This document shows, one piece after another, positions 9,140 through 20,377 of a stretch of 64,000 nucleotides of DNA. The DNA lies in contig CAJNDT010000002.1 of the NCBI GenBank assembly GCA_905221615.1, positions 1,786,923 through 1,850,922 of the forward strand, in the 5' to 3' direction. A program made the position numbers and the translations under genes. The notes under the pieces are model-generated. The model searched no databases, had not been told where the DNA came from, and was given only the letters and a program-made list of their open reading frames with translations. Each line of letters begins with the position of its first letter. The stretch's first letter is position 1. This DNA is from Symbiodinium sp. CCMP2592 (lineage: Eukaryota; Sar; Dinophyceae; Suessiales; Symbiodiniaceae).

Positions 9140-9738
9140 TTATAGAGTATGTGCTATATGTAATACCAGTATGTATGTCATGTTGCCACCACGGCCACTA
9201 TGCTGGGCAAGACGCTCTTCCATGCGTGACCAAACCAAAGGCAGCTTCCAAATCTGCTCGAGGATGGTCGCCATCGGAACTGCCATGAGCCATGAGCGCT
9301 GTCTGATGCAATTCTTCCTGTCGCCTTGATTCCGAAAGTCTCGAAATACTTCAGATGGCCTGGTCCGAGGGCATAGCCGAACTTGAGATGAGAGAAGTTG
9401 CGGCACTCCAGCGACGAAGATGGCTCTGTGCTCAGATGTGTCATCGATGGGCAGCAACAGAAAGCTGGCAACCTCCATGCAAGACCTTCGTGACGTCGCG
9501 GCACTCCACTTGGTGCATGCCGAGTTACAGTCCCACGGTACACAAGCATGCGTTTCAGAGAGGTGCCAGAGATTGCCAGGTTTAGCACATGTGTGGGTTG
9601 CCCATAGAAAGCTGAAGTTGCCATGCCTGTTCCAATGCTCGAAGACATTGCCTAGGTCTGGACAAACTGCACACGAATTGCACCTGAGAATGTAGGAACA
9701 CCTATGATAACACAATACTTTGCAGGCTTTACAGTGTC
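9140..9738 (-). other. Unassigned sequence with overlapping minus-strand open frames
   Basis: Two minus-strand frames stay open for 205 codons (9140-9757) and 156 codons (9178-9648). The longer starts inside the MITE at 9739 and ends in microsatellite-flanking DNA. It has a cysteine cluster near its start (C-x2-C, C-x3-C), but I recognise no zinc-binding fold. The sequence is not obviously part of the array further right. A real exon is possible but not supported. Confidence 0.2.
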
Positions 9739-9845
9739 GGGAGTTTCCGAAATTCAAGGTACCTTGTACCTTATTTTGGGGACCTGATAGAAAGGATCCT
9801 ACTATTAGGGCACTAGATTAGGGTCCCCTATTTTCGGAAACTCTC
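9739..9845 (-). mobile_element. MITE family A, copy 2 (inverted)
   Basis: Starts GGGAGTTTCCGAAA and ends ttttcggaaactctc, with the core reading aaggatcctactattag and ggtcccctatt, i.e. reversed relative to copies at 16519 and 58315. The internal ggtaccttgtacc block is specific to this copy. Flanks tgtc (9735-9738) and, five A residues beyond the right end, tgtc (9851-9854) may be remnants of the target duplication. Confidence 0.75.
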
Positions 9846-10950
9846 AAAAATGTCTTTCTTCTGATGTCACACGGTAAAAGCAACCCTGTGGTCTTCCGTC
9901 ATGATGTCACAGCTCGCAACAGCCACCCAAGAATTTCACCAAAGCCAGCTCTGCATTTTGGGGTTTAGGGTAGCATTCTGACGCTGACTCCTAGCATGGC
10001 AGAAATGCCCGTGAGTGAACTCCATGGCGCTGTAAAGGATCCGTGCCCGTTCTCCCATGTGATCTTCCCATGCACCTAGCCGGGAACCACCGGCTCTTGA
10101 GGTCCAAGCCAAACATCACCTAGGCCTAGAACTGCTACCAAAAGGGTACCACATCCCCTGTAGCAAAACCTCAGCTCCGAGGCTAGGCATACATGCAAAG
10201 CAACCATTTCCAGACCAATTCGCCAGCCAAAACCTACACTGTATCTGCATTCTTCAGCCACGAGCATCGCGTCTGAAAGCACTACATCGCCCTTGCCCGA
10301 CCAAGTACTTCACATTAAAGCCGGGGCAGCCCCACGTCCTCTACTTGAACGAGGGCATGCTACCGTGCGATGTCTGCCGGCTATGCACAACGCCTCGCCG
10401 TATCAGATGATTCACCAAGCTCATATGCCACAAACTTGATTCTTCTCCGCTCCGATGGTTTGTGCCTCGATTCCCATCCCCGGGCCCCATACGCCCCGCC
10501 GTTTCTGTCGAATAGTTCGTGAAAGTATCGGCATTGCATATCGTTCCTGTCGTATCAACAGTGCATTGATTTATGTCATATTGCAAGCTTACAGCAAGAC
10601 TTCGCAACGGTCCTCGTGAGGTGAACATGCATCTGGTCGTGACATGGAGCTGGCCCAAGACATCCCCAAGCACAGCTCCTTCGCGACCAGAACAACACGA
10701 CATTGCGTGGGAGAGCACCATGGAAAGGATGCCTGGAATCCTGGAAAGCTTGACGTAGTTGTTGTTGCCAAATTGTGGCCGCATCCTGCACATTTCCCAG
10801 CCTATAACCAACAACGGGCACATCAGTCGCTGGCGACGTTACCATGCATGATCTTCGTGTGTTTACTCCACGTGATCTGCACCGGACTGTGTAGTACAGG
10901 TAGAACATCTCGATATCGCAATGTTGAAACTACCTTCAACGTCTGCGACA
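9846..10950. other. Unassigned sequence left of the array
   Basis: One telomere-like octamer (ggtttaggg, near 9962). Opposing open frames of 160 codons (10341-10823, -) and the start of a 217-codon frame (10644-11297, +) lie here. The latter runs through the first array motif and is read as chance. No promoter, RNA gene or domain recognised. Confidence 0.4.
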
Positions 10951-13900
10951 GACCGGACAAATCTTACTCGGCCGGTGACTTGCAAATACAAGGTCCAACA
11001 CAATCTATGTCGGCTGCTTTCACTTTGGTTCAAGCCCTCCAAAACCACGTCTGCTGCCTTCACACGATCCAGGGCCCCGGAGGGCAGAATCACACAGTTC
11101 AAAGGGGTGAAAATGTGAAGAATCCACTTGGTACCTGCCATGTGCATTGTGTTCGCGCAGGTACAGCATCTGCCCCAAATTTTTGTGGGGCACCCCTCTT
11201 CGTTGAGAATGCAACTCACCGAATGGACTCGGGAACGCGGCAATGTACGAGAACAGCATGCCATGTGACGAGCGGACAACCCATAAAGTTAGGCTGAACG
11301 TGCCAAATGCCAAACCCCTTCGCACGACTCGCTGGATTTGACACCTCAAACCCGCAAGGTCTCCAAAAAGACTTCGTGTCAAAACCAACGATCGGCCTGG
11401 GATGTAATGGGTGTCGGTCGATCTGTGACAGAAGCCAAACTCAGCTGACTGCCATCAACTGCTAGCACAGTCCAAAATAATTCATATCTGCTGCTGTTGC
11501 TGTCACTTCGACTTAGCCAATTCAAAATCACGTCTGCGACTGTCACATGATCTCTGGCCCCGGAAGGCAACGTAACAGAGCGTCGCGGGTGCGAACTGCT
11601 CGTCCCATTTTTGCGGCAGGCTCACGGCAATACGTGCGGTGGCTGAAAACTGCAGAAGGATAGCCACACATGCAATAAATACCCGTTGCAATTAAAGCCA
11701 GGGTGATTCAAAGACCTGGAGCCCACAGTTCAATAATATTTTTCTTTCGGTTTTACACCAAACACTGTGTTAGAAGTTAGAAGAGGATGCAATGACTGCT
11801 CTGCAAAGTTTCTTTTTCTTTTCATTGTGCGATAAGAACAAGGCGTGCAACTCGCACTGGCTGAATTCCTGACAACTTCCATGCACGTCACGCTACGAAT
11901 GGCAACTGCGTGTGAGCTCCTCGTAGTCTTCTGCCCACAACAACGACTTGCGGGGATGCAATGCTCTTATTAGCAATCGCACTTACACAGCTCTTGAACA
12001 CCATGCCATGGGATGAACTGCACAACACGAAAACCCCATAAAGTCTGTTTGACAGGTCCCAGAACCTTTCGGTAGGATTTGCTGGACTTGATACGTCGTA
12101 CTGGGTTGATTGCTCGGACTGTAATGTACTGGGTCGCCTTGCGGTCCGTTACAACTGTCAAACCCATCCATTTGCCACTCGTAACGGTCCAGCACAGCTC
12201 ATATTTTTTTTCACGTTGGCCTAAGCCCCCAAAACCACGTCTGCTGCTTTCACAAGATCTAGGGCCCCGGAGGGCGAGTCAAAGACTTTTGCTTGCATCC
12301 AACATGGCTGTTAAGCTTCGGAAGCTGCAATGATCGTTCGGAAAACCAATGTTATGATATTTGGCATGTCGCACCAGTGGAACCAATGCCCTTAGAAGCT
12401 GCTGTGTCAATGCTCCTGCATGTAGTAAACTCCACAAATGCACACTACGAACAAAACTCAACCTTTCTGTGTCGGAGCCCTCATGACTTCCCACGCAACC
12501 GAATACACCCGCGAGTTCCGAAGGCCATGTGATGAAGAAACCTCATGGATAAACTGTTGCAAAAAAAGAAGCCTTCGGGACTTGATCAGTTGCGTCGAAC
12601 CCGCAAAATATGCTCTCACTCCTAAGCCCGCAAAACCACGTCTGCTGCTTCCACAAGATCTAGGGCCCCGGAGGGCGAGTCAAAGAATCTTGCTTGCATC
12701 CAACATGCCTGCTAAGCTTTGGAGGCTGCAGTGGGTGCTCGGAGATCCAACGTTATAGTCTTTGGCATGTCGCAGCCCTTGGAAGCTGTTGCGTCAATGC
12801 TCCTGCACGTTTGTAAACTCCACAAATGCACACTACGAACAAAACTCACCGCTTCTGTGTCGGAGCCCTCATGTCTTCCCACACAACCGAATACAGTTCC
12901 CAAGGCCATGCGGTGAAAAACCTCATGGATAAACTGTTGCATAAAGGAAGCCTTCGGGACTTGACTAGTTGCGTCGAACCCGCAAAATCTCAGACTAGAA
13001 ATCCAAAGGGCGCGACAAGGACAACTTCAAACAACAACCATTAAACTAAACGCCCGGAACCTGACAGGTTTCGCTGAAATTTGTGAGATTTATCAAGCCC
13101 AACCATCGGCCAGGCGCTGTCTGCAAGCTCCAACACAGCTGATGTCTGCGCTCCCAAGTTGGCCCAGGCCCCCAAAACCACGTCTGCTGCTTTCACAAGA
13201 TCTAGGGCCCCGGAGGGCGAATCACAAAATTTTGCTTGCATCCAACATGCCCGCTAAGCTTTGGAGGCTGCAGTGATTGTTGGGAAAGCCATGTTTTAAT
13301 ACTTGGCATGTCGCATTAGTTGAAGTAATGCCCTTGGAAGCTGCCGTGTCAATGCTCCTGCATGTTAGTAAGATCCACGAGTGCACACTACGAACAAAAC
13401 TCACCGTTCCTGGGTTCTGCAGACGCAACCCAATACACCCCCGAGTTCCCAAGGCCATGTGATGCAAAAACCTCATGGATAAACTGTTGCATTAAAGAAG
13501 ACTTCAGGACTTGACTAGTTGCTTCAATCCCGCAAAGTCTCAGACTGGAAACCCAAACACCGCGACAAGGACAACTTCGAACATCTTCGAACAACAACCA
13601 CGTGCCTAAACGCTCGGAACCTAGTGGGTTTCGTGGGGTCTGTGAGATTTATCGAAAGCGCTGATGGTTGTGCTTTCACTTTGGCCGAGGCCCCCAAAAC
13701 CACGTCTGCTGGTTTCAGAGGATCTAGGGCCCCGGAGGGCAAGTCAATGAATTTTGCTTGCATGTAACATGCGCACAATGCTCCGGAGGCTGCAATGATC
13801 TGCAGCGAGTGCTCTGAAAAAACGCTGAATGCTTTTGCTGTAAAAACAGTGGCGCGTACATGCTGCATTGGCTGAATTGATGCCCGTGGAAGCTGCTATG

Positions 13901-16110
13901 TTAATGCTTGTGTATGGTGGTCAGCGCATACGTGTACGGCGCGAACCAAAACCCATTTTATGGTCAGGAACACGGCATGGTTCGTGAACCTGTATGCGCC
14001 CTGCAAGCGAGAAACATGCCCTACCTGCGGTATCACGTTGATGCTCATGCATGATGTGGGTCATGACTCATGCACTTTGATCAGTGCTTTGAGGGTGTGT
14101 GGGGTTTAGGGTTTTCAATGTTTTATGCTTCTGCGGTACTCGTCATGCGATGAGGCGTGCAACAAGAAATCAGCATGAAATCACATTGGTACGTGACAGA
14201 GCCTTCGGGAAGATTGGACATGTCAAAGTTGAAAAGTTCTCAGAACGAAACCTCACAACAACCACCTACCAAGGCAAGGACTTCGTCGAGCAACCTGGCT
14301 GTTGAACATTGTCAAAACCCATCCATCTGTCACCCGCTCGCAGCAAAGGTCCAATGCAGCTTATGTTTGCTGCGTTCACGTGTCCCAAAGCCCCAAAACC
14401 ACGCCTGCTGCTTTCACAATATCTAGGGCCCCGGAGGGCGCGTGTAAGCTTGCTAGCACTCAACATGCGCGACTGCCATGATAGTTCTGAGCAACTTGTA
14501 GCGACCGTGCTGTCAAAAATAGCGGGTGCATGTCGCACTGGCCAAAATAATGCCCTTGGAGGCTGCCGTGATAATGCTCGTGCACGTTAGTTAAGTCCCA
14601 GTCCCATAAACCCGGATTCTGTGGGGTGTATGAGCGAGCAAACTGATGGATTGGACTTTAAAACACTGCGCCGCTCGTGGACGTTGTACAATGCGATAAA
14701 CCGCGCAACAAGCAACCACAATGAAATCCAGCTGGCAGGTCTCACAAGCCCTACTAGATTTGCTAGACTTGGCACGTCGAACCTGTGAGGTCGCAGAATA
14801 AACACTCAAAACAACCACATGCCACGACAAAGACTTAGTCGAGCGATCACTGGCCAAAAGGTTCGGAACCCACTGAGTCCCGCACAGCCTGTAAAGTTAT
14901 CAAATTCATCCGTCTGCCACCCGCTCGCGGCCAGGTCGCACGCAGCTAGTGTTTGCTGCTGCTTTCACTTTGGCCCAAGCCTCCAAAACCACGTCTGCTG
15001 CTTTCACAGGATTCAGGGCCCCGGAGGGCAAGTCAAAGACTTCTGCCGACATCCAACACGTGCACAATGCTCCGGACGCTGCAGTGATTTGAAGCGACTG
15101 CTCTGAAAGTACAAGAAGGCACGTGCATCTTGCACTGGCTGAATTCAAGCCCTTGGAAGCTGCTGTGCTAGTGCCTGTGCATGCTAGTCACTATGAATCA
15201 AGCGCATGCCTTCTGTGTCGGAGCGTCGCCCATGCGTCTGCCCAGGAAAGCGAGCCTTGCGTGAGAGCAAGTCTTTTTCGGAGCAGGCAAGGTTAGGACC
15301 TAGCACTGTTCCTGACCACCAGGCCATGTAATGAACAACACGTACAATAATTGGACTCTCATGAAGTCAGACTGGCACTTGAAAGAAGCCCTCACAAAGT
15401 TTGCGGGGCCTGAAATGTCCAACCCGCCAGCTCTCAGAATAGAAGTCTCTGTACATCCACCTGGTACAACACGGGCATAGTCGAGCAACCACTGGCCAAA
15501 ATGCTCGGAATCCCGCTGGTTCTCGTTGCGGCCTGTGAAAACTGCCAATGCCATCCATATGCCACTCTCTCCAATATGAAGTGACAAGCTTGCAACCACA
15601 AAAAGCCCATCTATACGATAAGCTGTTTCGGTGGGAGCGGGGTGGGATGTGCCCAAGTCAAGATGGCCTCTGGCTTTGGAAAGAAGCTGCGCAGGCTGCA
15701 AGCACGATCTAACAACTCGGTATGCCATGTATCCCTGAAGTCTGTTGTTAAGTGCATGGTTAAGCCATCCTGCCACATTTGATCAAAAGCTCTGTCATGA
15801 AACTGGCGATCAACGCCGTTCACAAGGAGCATCAACCTCACATACATCAAATCCGACAAGATAATATAGAGTCGTACCTTATATACAATACCATATGATA
15901 TACTAGAATGGTTGAATATAAGATGATATCGAATATCTGCGTCTGCATCGCCCGGGTAACAGCTGGAGCCGACTTCTGCCAAGCCCACAGGGCAGATATC
16001 CAACATCAAGCCAAATCTTTAAGAGCCCCGGAGGGCCAACTCACTATGTCGTCCAAGTGTAACGACATCACTCAAGACTCATGCGGGCAAGCGAAATCTG
16101 CGCAATGAAA
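10950..16110 (+). repeat. Array segment I: short units (0.4-1.0 kb) with motif GCCCCGGAGGGC
   Basis: Motif copies at 11074, 11557 (one mismatch), 12264, 12665, 13207, 13729, 14428, 15018 and 16025 give spacings 483, 707, 401, 542, 522, 699, 590 and 1007. In the first eight the motif is preceded by ccaaaaccacgtctgctgc (or a close variant) and, in most, agatctag. It is often followed by caacatgc, a ggaggctgcagtgat-type block and gcccttggaagctgc. The 12264 and 12665 units are the most alike. The 16025 copy already has the other context (tctttaagagCCCCGG), so the family switches there. Minus-strand frames repeatedly read PSGALDxVKAADVVL from this block. It is interrupted by stops and indels between copies, and I treat it as repeat, not gene. 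Confidence 0.8.
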
Positions 16111-16518
16111 CACTTGCATGGAATCTGTACGCGCATCTGTGCGCCAGAACTGAGGCTCATAGCTATGCATGCCACACCTGGCGAGTGCGTCATCTCACCA
16201 ACTTCCCGTCGAAGTTAGACATCGAGGATGAGCACACATGCTTCAAATTTTGCCATGACCCGCGCAAGGATGTCCGGCTGCAAGCCAGAAGCAAATCGAT
16301 TTCCGATCTGATCTGGCAGCTCAGCACACTTTACCCCAGATGACTGTACTCCCCAGCTTCTGATGCAGAGGTGAAACCTGTATCCACGATTGAGGGTGAT
16401 CTACGCATCTTTGAGCCGTGCAGTCATGTATTTGCTCATGTGGAGCACGCATGAAATCAAGACGACCAACACTTCGTCTCAACAACTACCGGCGTGTAAA
16501 CAAGTGTGAGTATGATAT
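16111..16518. other. Unassigned sequence
   Basis: No open frame of note and no clear match to the array units. It separates the last segment-I motif from the MITE at 16519. Confidence 0.4.
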
Positions 16519-16620
16519 GGGGCTTGCCGAAAATAGGGGACCCTAATATTGTACCCTAAATAGTAGGATCCTTATTATAAGGACCCCCAAATAAGGTACC
16601 CCTAATTTTCGGAAGCTCCC
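16519..16620 (+). mobile_element. MITE family A, copy 3, with ATAT target duplication
   Basis: 102 bases. The left end ggggcttgccgaaaat is a mutated GGGAGTTTCCGAAAA; the right end is attttcggaagctccc. The core is ggggaccctaatattgta, agtaggatccttattataag and aaataaggtacccct. The four bases ATAT stand on both sides (16515-16518 and 16621-16624), the expected target duplication. No coding capacity; it would depend on a transposase elsewhere. Confidence 0.85.
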
Positions 16621-16755
16621 ATATGAAGGCAAAAGGCACAGGGCGCGCAAGTCGGATCATCAGACCGGTGGTCGTGGATCGCGTCGCAACGGGGGGTTGC
16701 AGTCTGATCAGCTCTCTTGAGGATGCTATGCAACGGATATACGCTGTTACGTCAA

Positions 16756-16820
16756 TGTATGCGTATATGTAGGTGTATATGCATTTGTATATGTATATGT
16801 ACAGGTATGTGTATACATAC

Positions 16821-16857
<37 letters not shown>

Positions 16858-16866
16858 CGGCCATAT
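16756..16866. repeat. (TATATG/TA)n microsatellite
   Basis: Imperfect gtatatgt/tgtatatg repeats lead into about 26 bases of pure alternating TA (16826-16851). Open frames reading Tyr-Ile or Cys-Ile across it on both strands are artefacts. Confidence 0.9.
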
Positions 16867-16869
16867 GCA

Positions 16870-18640
16870 CGACGTGCGCCGGAGCTCCAACGAAGGTTTC
16901 CATGTGGTTGCTTGCATGCGAGCTGGGGTCAGCCAAATTGCCTGATATGGTTGATCCGGACCATTCTCGGAGATGCCGATGTGAGCACGTCAACGTGCGC
17001 CAAGAAGGCCATCATGCCGCGTCCCGAGCGCGTCGGACCCTGGATGTATAGTATACCGCGGATACCACACCCGTTGCCTCAAGAGCTCTGGGCATCCCAG
17101 ACGTGTAGAACCACTACTGTAGACTCCATCGTTTGTCTGGAGACTAGTTCCCGACAAAGACCGTGCCTCTCTGCCCACGAGTTGGCAAGATACTGACGCA
17201 TGTCTGATGTACGTCTCTGCAGCCGGTGCTGCACCGACGAAGGAGAGCATCGGGAAGAAATACACGGTGTGCTGGTGTGCTAAGATGTAGCCAACACGGT
17301 CCGACCGATAGTGATCTAGACACGTCGCCAAGAAGCAAACCAGCACCCAGGATTTCAGAGTAGACAACATTGGTCTGTGACGGTCGGGCACATGGCCCCA
17401 AAAAAATCTCTTTCTGTAGCATGCGTAACACATGCAGATACTCGTGAGCACTATGATCTTGGCTGACTAGCGCAATGCCACACCACGCAACGACGACGTC
17501 ACACTACCGGAAAGAGACCAAAGTCGTCAGATGGATTTGCCAGGCATGACATACTGAAACTATCAGGTTGGAGAATAGCACATCCACAAGCTGTTGTGGC
17601 CGGGTTCTCTGCAGTGGTGGATACGTTCGAGCTTCTGCTGGCCTGAGCAGTTCATGAAAGCCCTGTAGAACTGCCAAAGCCAAAGATCCATGCTCGTATC
17701 TTCACGTCGAAACAGCCCAAGGCATATGACAAACCTAGCAACTAGCACTTGACAAACTCGTCGGGGAGCACACACAGGGCTGGCGAAGTTGGGATGGAGC
17801 GTGTAACTGATTTCCGATCTGGAAGCACGAAGGCATGGAAGTGCTCAATTCCTTCGGTGGTGTCCGCTTGGCTTAGACGAGGAACCAAAGGCCTCAACTG
17901 TCTGAGATTCTACCCGGTAGCCTACCTGCCGCATCTCTCTCCCCTACACGTGAGTCCCCCAGCTCATTCTTACCCACCTCTTGAGAGACGCATGAAGCTC
18001 AAGAGCCAGCAATCGGAAACCGACATTTCCAGTTGACCTCCAGGCGAGACGTCGGGGCAAGGTACCAGAGTGAAGCGAGAATCGCATCCAGGAACACAGG
18101 CTTCTGGGAAAAGACTATGCTGAAAGCACCGGAAGTGCACACCACCTGTAAACCTTTTGTCCTTGAGAACACACCCTGAGGTAGCTTGCACCGAAGAAGA
18201 GTTTTACCTGGTGTTGCCAAGCCAAGGCTTCGATACTGCTGATAAATCTCAAGCCAATTTCTTGCAAATAACATCCCGCTGCTGACTTGAACGATCCCAC
18301 TTGGTGCTTGCAGCTGCTTTGTGAAGTCAACCCATCAGAACCTCGGAAATATCGATGCGAATGTGCCAACGTAGGCAAAGAGGACAACCACCCCGGCAAC
18401 TGAAAGACCAAGGCATGACGCATGTTTTAACATCAGGGAGAGGCTGCTCCTGGAGGAGGATCCAGGTGAGCACACACTGCAACAAAAAACTCGGGGATAC
18501 GAAAGGTTCAGGAGAAGCTGCTGTTGCCGTACCAATCGATAGCAACGTCATCGTGCGAAGTTGAAAGCAACGTGTCTGGCTCGATGTAGGCATGCGAGAT
18601 CCGAGAACCCCAAATCCTGGACGCATACTAAATCTTCAAG
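16870..18640. other. Poorly resolved array remnant; no recognised gene
   Basis: Short stretches recall array units (for example gcacttgacaaactcgtcgg near 17746), but I cannot align whole units. Open frames of 153 codons (16990-17451, -) and about 100 codons (18115-18626, -) show no family features. Either strongly decayed array DNA or unrelated filler. Confidence 0.3.
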
Positions 18641-18750
18641 AGCCCCGGAGGGCAAGGTTACCATGCCATAGAAATATGCACAGTGCTCGTGGCGATGGAA
18701 GCCTTGTGCACGTGCCGCATAAGCCTGAATGGCAAGTGCCGTAATGCAGT

Positions 18751-18823
18751 ACACATATACATATACATCTACATCTACATCTACATCTACATCTACATCT
18801 ACATCTACATCTACATCTACATC

Positions 18824-18889
<66 letters not shown>

Positions 18890-18943
18890 CATACACATAT
18901 ACATACACGTATACACATACATATACATATATGTATATACACT

Positions 18944-18975
<32 letters not shown>

Positions 18976-19040
18976 AATTCATACTTATCTATGTATGTTT
19001 ATACATATACATACGTGTATATAAAAATATATGTATGCGG
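18751..19040. repeat. Compound microsatellite (ACATCT)10-(ACATAT)n-(TA)n-(TG)n
   Basis: Ten perfect ACATCT units (18765-18824), then ACATAT units, about 18 bases of TA, mixed acatac/tatatg, and a GT run ending near 18975; imperfect TA/TG continues to about 19030. It yields frames reading Asp-Val, Tyr-Thr, Arg-Cys or Tyr-Ile repeats on the two strands, none of them genes. Confidence 0.95.
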
Positions 19041-20198
19041 ACCCATGTACATTAGCATAATGGGTTTAGTGTCTAGCGTTGCAAGCATGAGCTCGAGCAA
19101 AGCACGCGGATTACACTTCGGATCTTTCCGGACCTGTATGTTCGGCGTGGGGATGCCGCAAGCTGTCCATTGATGAAAAAATGTCAACGTCGAGGGAACG
19201 GAGTGCTCGGACATGATGGCACAACGCCGTGCTATAGACTTGCGACCACCACGGCGCGCGATGAACTACAGTTGACACTAACGACAGCATCAAGTCAAAA
19301 GAAAATGCTCACAACGAAAATCCACGGCCGACACTGCCCAACCTGTAAGGTTGGTGCTATTGAGGACCAAGATCCCCTTCAGAAATGCAACCAAAAAATA
19401 CACGGTCGAGCTTCCACCCCACGAGCCGATGTACTTGACAAACTCTTCGAGGAGGTGGGGTGAAATGATGTCCAACGCAATCTGGTGGAAAGTTTCTACA
19501 CTGCCATGACGCGTTGTGTAAGCCAACCTGATTTCCGATCTGCAAGTTTGTCATTTCGCAAGGAAGCGGCTGAATCAACTGAGAAATTCTACCTGACACA
19601 TGCATCAAAAGGGTCCCGGGCTCCTATGGGCTGCTTCACACCGGCTTGTAGTCTTGTCTGGTTCCGTTGTACGTCAGCATGGAGGCTGCATGAAACCAAG
19701 ATCTCATCAGGGACCTACACAGAACAAAGACCACGACATCCCCAATGTTCACGACGGCTGCATGCTTCAATTCTTGTTCACTGCGCCTTTTGCCTCGCCT
19801 GCTGAACTGCCCCATGAATGTAGACTGCGGACGACGTCAGGAGCTTCGCGAATAATAGTTGCTAATGTTGCTGAAACTCAATCGGCCAGACGTTTCACAT
19901 GGCATCACCCACCAGCCTAAAACTCAACCTCACGCTCCTGAAAGGCCTGGGTGAACTTCGACATCGAACCGCCGGACATGCCATGGACATCACCGACAAC
20001 ATAGCAGTCTCCAAGCTCTCCCACAAAGCTGAAAGACTATCTCATCACACATGCGGTGTTCGAGAAGCGGTCGCTCTGAAAGATCTATGTCGTTGAGTCC
20101 ATCGGAAAACCTATTCGACGAAGTGACATCGTAGAATGTTGCTTGTGAACCGGCATTCGGGGGGCACATGCCGAGGACAAGACAGGTCTGCTGATGTA

Positions 20199-20290
20199 GG
20201 GGCCTTCACAATTGGAACAGGATTCTGGGTATATGATACTACAATTATAACAGGGAACCCCCAAAACCCTATTCTAATTATTAAGGCCCC
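20199..20290. mobile_element. MITE family B, copy 4, flanked by TA
   Basis: Left terminus ggggccttcacaattggaac, right terminus ccctattctaattattaagg plus cccc, inverted relative to each other. The centre is tatatgatactacaattata. TA lies directly outside both ends (20197-20198, 20291-20292), as expected for a TA-targeting element. It sits about 90 bases before the motif at 20378, inside the repeat array, so it inserted after the array formed. Confidence 0.7.
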
Positions 20291-20377
20291 TATTTTACCG
20301 TGGCTGTTTGCAGGGACCCCTGTTAGACTGAAGGTCCGACTCATCTCGAGTTCGACTGACCGCAGCTCCCATAAAGC

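Larger units (their letters stand above)
18642..20377 (+). repeat. Diverged array unit
   Basis: Starts with an exact motif in the context aaatcttcaaga before it, as in the core units. Later parts match the common unit order: cttgacaaactcttcgagga (about 19433), then tgctgaactgccccatgaat (about 19800), then ccaccagcctaaaactcaac (about 19909) with ggtgaacttcgacatcga and atgccatggac. It is lengthened by the microsatellite at 18751-19040. The block after 19899 is open for 65 codons and carries the MD.TDN-type peptide discussed in the findings. Confidence 0.6.

Noticed and set aside
10644-11297. 217-codon + strand frame
   Set aside because: Runs from non-array DNA through the first array motif; the corresponding parts of other units are interrupted.
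18636-18982. Open frames reading Asp-Val, Arg-Cys or Tyr-Thr repeats
   Set aside because: They are translations of the ACATCT and ACATAT microsatellite.
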